64,000 nt of DNA from Rhodospirillales bacterium (lineage in GTDB: Bacteria > Pseudomonadota > Alphaproteobacteria > Rhodospirillales > Casp-alpha2). The notes under the pieces were generated by a model. The model was not told the origin of the DNA. It worked only from the letters and a program-made list of their open reading frames with translations, and made no database searches. The position numbers and the translations under genes were made by a program. The stretch spans positions 1 to 64,000 of the forward strand of contig JAJFII010000064.1 in assembly GCA_021775095.1 (NCBI GenBank). The letters are read 5' to 3'. This document shows, piece by piece, positions 1 to 7,702 of the stretch (the first letter of the stretch is position 1; each line of letters begins with the position of its first letter).

Positions 1-77
1 TCTGCGATTGGTCGATGCCCGTACGATACCACAATTTGTCAATTCCTTCACCCTATTCGTAAGATTCACGATACATA

Positions 78-344
78 AGGGTCAGGACCCATTAATTTCA
101 TGCAATTCTGTTTGTCCGTAAGCTTACGAATACAAGAAAACGAGCGCAAGGACATGCTGGGCCTATTCGAGCCTGGTGTTCGCACGAGGCGTGTGTTTCC
201 TGGCAAACCCCGAGGGGCGGGGTGCTTTATCTCTCTGGCTTCGTTGAAATAACTTGAAAACCGTGGGGTTTCCTGCGTCTTTCCGCCTAACCGATAAGAA
301 AAATCACCGCCGCAGAATGGATGAAATTAATGGGTCCTGACCCT
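78..344 (+). repeat. 267-bp MITE-like element, copy 1
   Basis: A 267-bp element bounded by about 24-bp terminal inverted repeats (AGGGTCAGGACCCATTAATT at the left, its near-complement ending GGGTCCTGACCCT at the right). A second copy of exactly the same length lies at 28898-29164 in the opposite orientation and is nearly identical along its length. A 12-bp perfect palindrome (CGTAAGCTTACG) sits at 117-128. The short reading frame inside has a stop where copy 2 reads through, so it is probably non-coding. The element ends precisely where the adjacent LysE-type reading frame loses its similarity, which implies insertion. No clear target duplication is visible. Class and mobilising enzyme are not known from the sequence. 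Confidence 0.85.
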
Positions 345-704
345 AATTAACAATCCCTTGAGGATGATCGACGGGCTGTCGATTAACAGGGATACCGGTT
401 GCGCCGTGGCCCGGTCGTCGACGGTCATTGGACGGTGGTCTTTTAAGGTGCTCCAGGCCAGATAAAGCAAATAAACCAGGCCGGCGTATTTGAACAGGTG
501 AAAGGCCAGGGCACTGGTATGCAGCAGTGCCGCCAAACCGAGGATGGCGGCAACCATATGGGGGATTATCCCCAAGGTGCAGCCAAAAGCCGCAATGCCG
601 CTGGCCCAGCCGCCGCGTGTCAGGCCAGTGGTCAGGGTATAGATGACGCCGGTACCCGACGCGACAACGACAATCAGCGCGGTTATCAGAAATTCAGCGG
701 TCAT
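345..704 (-). pseudogene. LysE/RhtB-family exporter, 3' half lost at the MITE
   Basis: This encodes the N-terminal ~120 residues of a LysE-type amino-acid/metabolite exporter, an inner-membrane protein normally about 205 residues long. Hydrophobic segments lie near residues 5-25, 40-65 and 68-85. The typical turn TTGLTRGGWASG and the ILKGLL motif before the second half are present. The frame then runs into the inverted repeat of the MITE and stops after a few residues. The family's usual NPK-containing continuation is absent, and the 77 bases beyond the element do not encode it. The start is the ATG at 702-704. A truncated, non-functional gene is the simplest reading. The missing half could lie outside the window only if there was a further rearrangement. 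Confidence 0.8.
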
Positions 705-978
705 GGTTTATTTGCCTTTTAATTTACCCGTTATCGGCGGCGCTTGCAGGGGTTCCTATGCCTTGGAAACTAAAAAAAGAATAAACAGCAAACCCCCGCC
801 GCAATACAGGGTAAATTGAATATTCAGAAGCGATGATTGCATCTGTTCCCAACAGGAAAATCCAGTAAACCCAATCGGTTCCAACGATCTGGACTTTCTC
901 AGGAGACCTGTAATAGTCTCACCGATAATTTGTATTATGATTTACACAAAAGTTTGGTTTATTAAGGAGAATTTTTTT

Positions 979-2268
979 ATGAGTAATGCTTTGCGCCCGG
1001 AAACCCTTGCCCTGCATGCCGGATTTCGAAAGGACCCGGCGACAAACGCCGTCGCCGTTCCCATCCATCAGACAACCGCCTATCAATTCGACAGTACAGA
1101 CCATGCGGAAAATCTGTTCGCACTCAAAGAATTGGGCAACATCTACAGCCGGATCATGAACCCGACCTGTGATGTCCTGGAACAACGGATGACAGCCATT
1201 GAAGGGGGCGTCGCCGCCCTGGCCGTAGGGTCCGGACAGGCCGCGTCAAATTTCTGTGTGCTGAATTTATGTAAAGCCGGCGATAATTTTGTCAGTTCGA
1301 CTGATATTTACGGCGGCACCTGGAACCTATTCGCCAATACCTTGAAGGACCTGGGCATTGAATGCCGCTTTGTCGATCCGTCGGATCCGGAAAGTTTTCG
1401 CCGGGCAACGGACAAAAACACCCGCTGTTATTATGCGGAAACCCTGCCGAACCCAAAACTCAACGTATTCCCCATCAAACAGGTTGCCGATATTGGCCGC
1501 GATCTGGGGGTCCCGCTGATTATGGATAATACGGCCGCCCCCCTGCTTTGTCGGCCGTTCGACCATGGTGCGGCCATCGTCATGTATTCCACTACCAAAT
1601 ATATCGGCGGTCATGGCACGTCGATTGGTGGACTGGTCATTGACGGCGGAAACTTTGACTGGGAAGCCGGTGGCGATAAATTCCCCACGTTAAATCAGCC
1701 GGACCCCAGTTACCATGGCGCGGTCTGGACCGAAGCCGTTAAACCGCTTGGGCCCATTGCCTATATCTTGCGCATGCGGGTCATCCTGTTGCGCGATATG
1801 GGCGCTCCCATGAGCCCGATGAATGCCTTTCAGTTTATCCAGGGCCTGGAGACCCTGCCGCTCAGAATGCGGGCGCATTGTGAAAATGCGGAAAAAGTCG
1901 CGGCGTTTCTCAACGGCCATGAAAAAGTTGCCAGTGTCATATTTCCGGGCTTGCAGGACGGGGCGACACGGGCCAACGCGGATGCCGTCATGACGGGGGG
2001 GTATGGTGGCCTTGTCGGCTTTGAGCTGGCCGGTGGCAAACCGGCCGGTAAAACCTTTATTGATGGACTGGAACTATTATACCACGTGGCCAATATCGGT
2101 GATGCCCGTTCCCTGGCTATCCATCCGGCCTCGACAACCCATTCCCAACTGTCCGCAGAAGAACAATTGCAAACCGGAGTGACACCGGGTTATGTCCGCT
2201 TGTCCGTTGGCATCGAACATATTGATGACATCCTTGCCGACCTGTCACAAGCGCTGGACAAGGCCTGA
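979..2268 (+). CDS. metY: O-acetylhomoserine sulfhydrylase / Cys-Met metabolism PLP enzyme
   Basis: A 429-residue PLP enzyme of the Cys/Met metabolism family, cytoplasmic. It most resembles O-acetylhomoserine aminocarboxypropyltransferase, which makes homocysteine from O-acetylhomoserine and sulfide. The PLP lysine is K207 in STTKYIGGHG. The substrate-loop YSRIMNPT and the VGSGQAA phosphate-binding region are clear. The start is the ATG at 979, because AAGGAG lies ten bases upstream at 964-969; an in-frame ATG at 937 has no such site. It is followed six bases later by hemB. No SAM riboswitch was recognised in the 274 bases upstream. Cystathionine gamma-synthase or methionine gamma-lyase activity cannot be excluded from sequence alone. 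Confidence 0.85.
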   Translation: MSNALRPETLALHAGFRKDPATNAVAVPIHQTTAYQFDSTDHAENLFALKELGNIYSRIMNPTCDVLEQRMTAIEGGVAALAVGSGQAASNFCVLNLCKAGDNFVSSTDIYGGTWNLFANTLKDLGIECRFVDPSDPESFRRATDKNTRCYYAETLPNPKLNVFPIKQVADIGRDLGVPLIMDNTAAPLLCRPFDHGAAIVMYSTTKYIGGHGTSIGGLVIDGGNFDWEAGGDKFPTLNQPDPSYHGAVWTEAVKPLGPIAYILRMRVILLRDMGAPMSPMNAFQFIQGLETLPLRMRAHCENAEKVAAFLNGHEKVASVIFPGLQDGATRANADAVMTGGYGGLVGFELAGGKPAGKTFIDGLELLYHVANIGDARSLAIHPASTTHSQLSAEEQLQTGVTPGYVRLSVGIEHIDDILADLSQALDKA

Positions 2269-2274
2269 TTTGCC

Positions 2275-3282
2275 ATGACGGGTTTTCCGCCAACACCGGC
2301 CTTTCCGGTGACGCGCATGCGACGGACGCGCACTCAAAACTGGTTGCGCCGGCTGGTACGGGAAAACCAGTTAACGGTCGATGATTTGATTTGGCCAATC
2401 TTCGTTGTTGAAGGGGCAGGCAAACGCCAGCCTGTCCCGTCAATGCCCGGTGTCGAGCGTTTGAGTATCGACATGTTGGCAGAGGAAGTCGGACAAGCAA
2501 AAGAGCTCGGCATACCCGCTGTTGCCGTGTTCCCTTATACCGAAGATAATCTAAAAACTCCTGACGGACGAGAAGCTGTCAACGGCGACAATCTGGTTTG
2601 CCGGAGTGTCCGCGAAATCAAAAAACACGTGCACGACATGGGGGTGCTTTGCGATGTTGCGCTGGACCCCTATAATTCCGATGGTCACGACGGTATTGTA
2701 AAAAACGGGATCATCGTGAACGATGAAACCGTCGAAATCCTGTGCCAGCAATCGATCGTACAGGCGCAGGCAGGCTGCGATGTTATTGCGCCGTCTGATA
2801 TGATGGACGGACGGGTCGGTGCCATTCGCAAGGCCCTGGACGCGCACGGGTTTCAGGACGTCACCATTATGGCCTACGCGGCCAAATACGCATCGGCTTT
2901 TTATGGCCCGTTTCGCGATGCCGTCGGCTCCGGTGGCACCCTGACCGGCGACAAAAAAACTTACCAGATGGACCCGGGTAATATCGATGAAGCGCTGCGT
3001 GAAGTTGCCCTCGACATCGCCGAGGGCGCGGACATGGTTATGGTCAAACCGGGCCTGCCCTATTTGGACGTCGTCAGCCGGGTGAAGCGACAATTTGGCG
3101 TACCGACCTATGCCTACAATGTCAGCGGCGAATACGCCATGTTGCGGGCCGCCAGTCAACAGGGCTGGCTCGATTACCCGTCGGCAATGATGGAAATGTT
3201 AACGGGATTTAAGCGGGCCGGTGCCGACGGTATTTTGACCTACGCGGCCCGAGATGCGGCGAAAATTTTAAGGGCCGGTTAA
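2275..3282 (+). CDS. hemB: delta-aminolevulinic acid dehydratase (porphobilinogen synthase)
   Basis: A full-length 335-residue ALAD that condenses two 5-aminolevulinate molecules to porphobilinogen in the tetrapyrrole pathway, in the cytoplasm. The two Schiff-base lysines are K204 (YAAKYAS) and K258 (VMVKPG). The metal loop at about 127-140 is aspartate-rich (DVALDPYNSDGHDG) and lacks the three cysteines of zinc enzymes. This marks it as the Mg-dependent type typical of alphaproteobacteria. It starts six bases after metY and has only a weak ribosome-binding site, so co-transcription with metY is likely. The functional link between the two genes is not obvious. Confidence 0.95.
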   Translation: MTGFPPTPAFPVTRMRRTRTQNWLRRLVRENQLTVDDLIWPIFVVEGAGKRQPVPSMPGVERLSIDMLAEEVGQAKELGIPAVAVFPYTEDNLKTPDGREAVNGDNLVCRSVREIKKHVHDMGVLCDVALDPYNSDGHDGIVKNGIIVNDETVEILCQQSIVQAQAGCDVIAPSDMMDGRVGAIRKALDAHGFQDVTIMAYAAKYASAFYGPFRDAVGSGGTLTGDKKTYQMDPGNIDEALREVALDIAEGADMVMVKPGLPYLDVVSRVKRQFGVPTYAYNVSGEYAMLRAASQQGWLDYPSAMMEMLTGFKRAGADGILTYAARDAAKILRAG

Positions 3283-3434
3283 ACCGTCCAGGCCATTTCC
3301 AAACCGTAGATTAGCGTGGTTCCGGGTGGCTATGAGTTCGATATTTTTGCCGCAAATCTCCCGTTTACATGCCTATTGCAACTGCCGGTGAGCTTGGGTA
3401 TTGCTCGCGCACTCCAGTTACCGAAAGGTCAATC

Positions 3435-4688
3435 ATGCCTGCCATTCAAAACCCATCCCTGCCAAAGAACAAAATCAAATTTCTTTTGCTGGAAGGGATT
3501 TCCTCGTCGGCAGTGGAAATTCTCGCCGCTGCCGGATATGAAAATGTCGAACGCCTGAGCACGGCGCTGGACGGAGATGATTTAAAAAAGGCGCTTTGCG
3601 GGGTACGGGTATTGGGCATTAGATCGCGCACCCAAATGACCGCCGAAATGGTCGCCGCCACTGACAGTATGATGGCGGTCGGTTGTTTTTCTGTCGGCAC
3701 CAATCAAATCGATCTGGTGGCCGCCAGCGAAAAGGGCGTACCGGTCTTTAATGCCCCCTTTTCAAATACCCGCAGTGTTGCCGAATTGACCATTGCTGAA
3801 ACCGTTATGCTGTTGCGGCGGACCTTCGCTCGCTCAACCGCCGCGCATTTGGGACAGTGGCAAAAATCAGCCGACGCGTCCTTCGAAGTGCGTGGCAAAA
3901 CCCTGGGCATCGTCGGATACGGCAACATTGGCAGCCAGCTTGCCGTCCTTGCAGAGTCCATGGGCATGCGGGTCCTCTATTGCGATCACACGGATAAATT
4001 GCGCCATGGCAATGTTGAGCCGGCAAATTCACTCGCTGAACTTCTCGAAAAATCGGATGTGGTCACCCTGCATGTACCAGACACGGCGGCGACCCGCAAT
4101 ATGATGGGAGCGGCCCAAATTGCCAGGATGAAACCCGGTGCTTTTTTAATTAACAATGCGCGCGGCAATATCGTTGATATTGAGGCCCTGGTCGAGGCGT
4201 TAAAATCGGGTCATTTGGGCGGCGCCGCGATTGACGTTTTCCCGACGGAGCCGGGCGCCAATGGGGAGCCGTTTGTAACCCCGTTGCAGGGCTTGGAAAA
4301 CGTGATTTTGACGCCACACGTGGGCGGCTCGACCCAGGAAGCGCAGGAACGAATTGGCGAAGAAGTGGCGCGTAAACTTATTGAATATTCCGATGTTGGA
4401 TCGACCGTTGGTGCGGTTAATTTTCCTGCCGTTCAATTACCTGCCAATCCGGCGGGCACACGCTTTTTACAGGTTCAACGCAATTTGCCGGGAGAACTGG
4501 GAAAACTGAACGCAATTTTTGCACGCCGCAAAGTCAACATCGCCGCCCAATTTTATCAGACCGATCGTGCGTTGGGTTATGTTGTCCTCGACGCCGAGGG
4601 GGCGGTTGAAGATGCCGACGAAATCGTCGCTGAAATCCGCGCGCTCTCGGGAACCATCCGGGCCCGATGCCTGAACCAAATCAGATAG
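3435..4688 (+). CDS. serA: D-3-phosphoglycerate dehydrogenase (ACT-domain type)
   Basis: A 417-residue enzyme that oxidises 3-phosphoglycerate with NAD, the first step of serine synthesis. It has the short E. coli-type architecture: substrate domain, Rossmann domain with GYGNIG at 161-166, catalytic R243 (NARG), E272 (FPTEP) and H295 (TPHVGGS), then a C-terminal ACT domain from about 345. The ACT domain makes serine feedback inhibition likely. The start is the ATG at 3435, with GAAAGG just upstream; the longer in-frame ATG at 3369 adds 22 residues with no family similarity. A 152-base gap separates it from hemB, so it may have its own promoter. Confidence 0.93.
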   Translation: MPAIQNPSLPKNKIKFLLLEGISSSAVEILAAAGYENVERLSTALDGDDLKKALCGVRVLGIRSRTQMTAEMVAATDSMMAVGCFSVGTNQIDLVAASEKGVPVFNAPFSNTRSVAELTIAETVMLLRRTFARSTAAHLGQWQKSADASFEVRGKTLGIVGYGNIGSQLAVLAESMGMRVLYCDHTDKLRHGNVEPANSLAELLEKSDVVTLHVPDTAATRNMMGAAQIARMKPGAFLINNARGNIVDIEALVEALKSGHLGGAAIDVFPTEPGANGEPFVTPLQGLENVILTPHVGGSTQEAQERIGEEVARKLIEYSDVGSTVGAVNFPAVQLPANPAGTRFLQVQRNLPGELGKLNAIFARRKVNIAAQFYQTDRALGYVVLDAEGAVEDADEIVAEIRALSGTIRARCLNQIR

Positions 4689-4836
4689 GTCAATTGTGCC
4701 GCCATTGCCAAGGCCAACATCCGCGTCGATTAGTGGTTTAAAAGGCCTTTTTGCCAAAATCTTCGAATCGGAAAATTGTAACAACGACAGATGTTACCAT
4801 TAACGGCAGCAAACGCCCGATTTTCAAAGGGTCGTG

Positions 4837-5334
4837 TTAACCGATATTTTTACGTATATTGAGCAATCGTTCGATATCAAGTATTACCATCAATTTGTCG
4901 TCCAATCGATATACACCCTCCGAAAACTCGCGCCAAGTCGGTGCCAGGGTTCCCGGATTTTTCTCGAACAAATCGTTGGACATGGCGACCACATCGCCAA
5001 TGCGGTCAACCAACAGGGTATAGAGTTCGTGATCCTGCTCGACGGTCACACCCATATTACCGCGTTCTTTGTTATCCGTTGTGCCTAGGCCCAACCGAAC
5101 CCGCACATCGATAACAGTGACGATGCGTCCACGCAGGTTAATTGATCCTCGGACTTCAGCTGGAGCCAAGGGGATGGAGGCGATTTTGTCGGGAGTCAGG
5201 ATATCTTGAACGTGTAATACGGGGATCCCAAACATTTGGTCATCGACGAAAAAAGTTACAAAATCCTGCAGGTCCTCACCGGGATGAGTCGCCGTTAAAT
5301 CGTGGTGATGGGCAGTTGCTAGCGCTTCAGACAT
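4837..5334 (-). CDS. CheW-like chemotaxis coupling protein
   Basis: A 165-residue CheW-domain protein spanning about residues 20-160. CheW scaffolds the kinase CheA to chemoreceptors at the inner membrane. Recognisable segments are FFVDDQMFGIPVLHVQDIL, the RGSINLRGRIVTVIDVR core and the closing DDKLMVILDIERLL. It stands alone, without cheA, cheY or cheR next to it, and converges on serA. It starts at ATG 5334 with a GAGG motif upstream. A solitary CheW may serve the HBM receptor further along or a separate array; the sequence does not decide. Confidence 0.9.
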   Translation of the reverse strand: MSEALATAHHHDLTATHPGEDLQDFVTFFVDDQMFGIPVLHVQDILTPDKIASIPLAPAEVRGSINLRGRIVTVIDVRVRLGLGTTDNKERGNMGVTVEQDHELYTLLVDRIGDVVAMSNDLFEKNPGTLAPTWREFSEGVYRLDDKLMVILDIERLLNIRKNIG

Positions 5335-5491
5335 TATTTACCTCGCAAATTAAAACAAGCCCCCACCGCCGGGAATATAGCTAAAGAGTATGGAACTGTG
5401 TACACCTTTTTTAATTTACTTTAGAAATTTATAATTTTGTTCCTATTATATGATTTAATTCTAGGTTTTTTCGCCCATTTCGCAAATAAAC

Positions 5492-6337
5492 CTAGTCATT
5501 ATTGAACCATTTTTCGATCACTCCGATCTGTTCTATGTCCATAAGAGCCGGCGCGTGGCCAATTTTGGCAAACTCTACTAACTCTGTTTGTGGTCCTCTT
5601 GTCAGCATTTCCCGGGCAGTTGCGGATAATAAAATATCGGAGTTTTGGCCACGGATCAGCAAAACCGCGCAGGTAATGGCATCCCAAACCGGCCAAAAAG
5701 AAATATCGTCATCGGCCAGAGTTTTAAAAGGCAGGACAATGGCCGGATCATATTTTAACCGCCAATTCCCGGTTTTATCCTGGACCGAACTGTGGTGTGC
5801 GAGGTGAGCCCATTGGGCATCGGTCAAGGGACCGAAAGGTTCATGGACGCGGCGCAGGTGTTGTTCAATCTGCTTTGCGTTCTGGAACTGGAAATCCATG
5901 GAAAGATACAGCGCAATTCTTTGTAAAGCGGCCCGTGGTAAAAAGGGACCGACATCATTAATCACCATTTTACCAATTCGGTTGCCGGGCGTAGCGGCAA
6001 GCATCATGCCGAGAATTCCGCCCATGGATGTTCCAATCCAGTTGATGTTTTGCACATCGAGGTGCGCGATAAATGCCAGTACGATGGCGCTGTATGTCTC
6101 ATAGGTATAAAAATTGGCGTCAGCCAGCCAGTCACTGTTACCACGCCCGGGAATGTCTAAGGCAATGACCCGGTGAGTCGCCGATAGTCTTGCGGCCAGA
6201 AAATCAAAGTCTCTGGCATTCCCGGTTAACCCATGTACACAAATCATGACATTCGGGTTTTTATTGTTGCCCCATTCCACGTAGGCCAACCGACACGTTC
6301 CAAACACACCACGGGTTTCATAGGTGCCCTGTCGCAT
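5492..6337 (-). CDS. alpha/beta-fold hydrolase
   Basis: A 281-residue cytoplasmic alpha/beta hydrolase. The oxyanion region is HGLTGNARDFD, the nucleophile elbow is GTSMGG, and the C-terminal catalytic histidine is in IGHAPALMD. Substrate is unknown. The start is the ATG at 6337, five bases after the stop of the upstream CoA-transferase gene. The longer open frame to 6490 lies inside that gene and is rejected. The tight spacing says the two are an operon, suggesting a hydrolase acting on a CoA-thioester-derived product, which is inference only. Confidence 0.85.
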   Translation of the reverse strand: MRQGTYETRGVFGTCRLAYVEWGNNKNPNVMICVHGLTGNARDFDFLAARLSATHRVIALDIPGRGNSDWLADANFYTYETYSAIVLAFIAHLDVQNINWIGTSMGGILGMMLAATPGNRIGKMVINDVGPFLPRAALQRIALYLSMDFQFQNAKQIEQHLRRVHEPFGPLTDAQWAHLAHHSSVQDKTGNWRLKYDPAIVLPFKTLADDDISFWPVWDAITCAVLLIRGQNSDILLSATAREMLTRGPQTELVEFAKIGHAPALMDIEQIGVIEKWFNND

Positions 6338-6341
6338 AATT

Positions 6342-7562
6342 TTAGATAATCCCCTGCTGGCGTAAATCAGATATCTCGGCGTCGGTAAATTCACCAACTT
6401 CGCGCAACACCTGATCGGTGTGTTGACCCAGCAGGGGTGGAGGATAGCGGTAGGATGTCGGCGTTTCAGACATCCGAATTGGGCTGGCAATTAAATCGAT
6501 GGGTTTATCACCGGCAACGGGATGGGGCATTTTGAGTTGCATTTCTCGAGCCTGCACCTGTTCGTCGGCAAAGACCTGATCCAGACGGTTAATGGGACCG
6601 CAACTGACACTGCGTTCCTGTAACCCTTCCAACCAAAATTTTGAAGATTTTTGTTTGATGATGTCACGGAGGATGGGGACGATGATTTGCCGGTTTTGAA
6701 CCCGCGATCCGTTAGTCGCAAACCGTTCATCTTCCGTCAGTTCCGTACACCCGGCAAGATCGCAGAAGCGGGCGAACTGGGCATCGTTTCCAACCGCCAA
6801 TACAATATCCCCGTCAGCCGTGGGAAAGGATTGATAAGGAACGATATTTGGGTGGGCGTTGCCGAGCCGTGGCGGCACTTCCCCCGTCGCCAAATAATTT
6901 GCCCCCATTATGGACAGCATGGCGGTTGTCGTGTCCAGCATACCAATATCGAGAAACTGCCCTTGCCCGGTGAGCTCGCGATGGCGAAGCGCCGCATTAA
7001 TTGCCACTGCGGCATACATGCCGGCCATCAGATCAGATATCGGAATGCCGGCCTTTTGCGGGTCCCCGTCGGGGTCCCCTGTGACACTCATGAAGCCACC
7101 CATACCCTGGATCAAAACATCATAACCTGGGCGTTTGGCATAGGGTCCCGTATGGCCAAAGCCGGTTATTGAACAATAAACCAAGCCAGGATAGGTGTCC
7201 TTTAACTGGTCATATCCCAAGCCATATTTTGCCAGACCTCCGGTTTTGAAGTTTTCAACCAAAACATCGGATTTACCGATCAGCCGGTGCGCAACCTGCT
7301 GCCCCTTCGCCTGGGTAAGATCCAGGGTTATGGATCGTTTATTTCGATTGGCACTGGCAAAATAGGCGCTTTCGTCCGTGTCGCGACCTTGGTCGTCCTT
7401 GAGGAATGGCGGCGCAAACTTGCGGGTATCGTCACCGGCACCGGGCCGCTCGATTTTAATTATGTCGGCACCCAAATCGCCCAAAATCTGGGTACAGGTA
7501 GGCCCCGCCAATATCCGGGTAAGATCGAAAATGCGGAGACCATGTAACGGACCAGTGCTCAT
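6342..7562 (-). CDS. CaiB/BaiF family (class III) CoA-transferase
   Basis: A 406-residue family III CoA-transferase, which moves CoA between carboxylic acids through an aspartyl-CoA anhydride. Diagnostic segments are LHGLRIFDLTRILAGP at the N terminus, ADIIKIERPGAGDDTR, and the catalytic Asp region QFLDIGMLDTT. Full length for the family. It is the first gene of a two-gene minus-strand operon with the hydrolase at 5492-6337, and is divergent from the penicillin-acylase-like gene across about 140 bases. Substrate cannot be assigned; formyl-CoA, carnitine and mesaconyl-CoA transferases all share these features. Confidence 0.88.
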   Translation of the reverse strand: MSTGPLHGLRIFDLTRILAGPTCTQILGDLGADIIKIERPGAGDDTRKFAPPFLKDDQGRDTDESAYFASANRNKRSITLDLTQAKGQQVAHRLIGKSDVLVENFKTGGLAKYGLGYDQLKDTYPGLVYCSITGFGHTGPYAKRPGYDVLIQGMGGFMSVTGDPDGDPQKAGIPISDLMAGMYAAVAINAALRHRELTGQGQFLDIGMLDTTTAMLSIMGANYLATGEVPPRLGNAHPNIVPYQSFPTADGDIVLAVGNDAQFARFCDLAGCTELTEDERFATNGSRVQNRQIIVPILRDIIKQKSSKFWLEGLQERSVSCGPINRLDQVFADEQVQAREMQLKMPHPVAGDKPIDLIASPIRMSETPTSYRYPPPLLGQHTDQVLREVGEFTDAEISDLRQQGII

Positions 7563-7702
7563 AAACGGAATTCCTAAGTTGTTTGGGCTTGATTGAATTG
7601 AATATCACGCAACAATACTGTGCACGATATCTCTGCCAAGCCTTATAAAAGATCCCGTAGGCCAGAGCAAATTTACTCAGAATGGATGTTGAGGAACGAA
7701 CC

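Noticed and set aside
705-978. SAM riboswitch upstream of metY
   Set aside because: The region was read for a SAM-II-type fold or conserved blocks; none was seen.
1690-2093. Minus-strand frames inside metY
   Set aside because: They are shadows of a clear PLP enzyme with no ribosome-binding site and no family similarity.
4739-4751. AAAAGGCCTTTTT as a bidirectional terminator between serA and CheW
   Set aside because: The stem is self-complementary with no loop, so it cannot form a proper hairpin.
6338-6490. N-terminal extension of the alpha/beta hydrolase
   Set aside because: It lies inside the CoA-transferase gene and the extra residues match no hydrolase; the ATG at 6337 fits the operon spacing.
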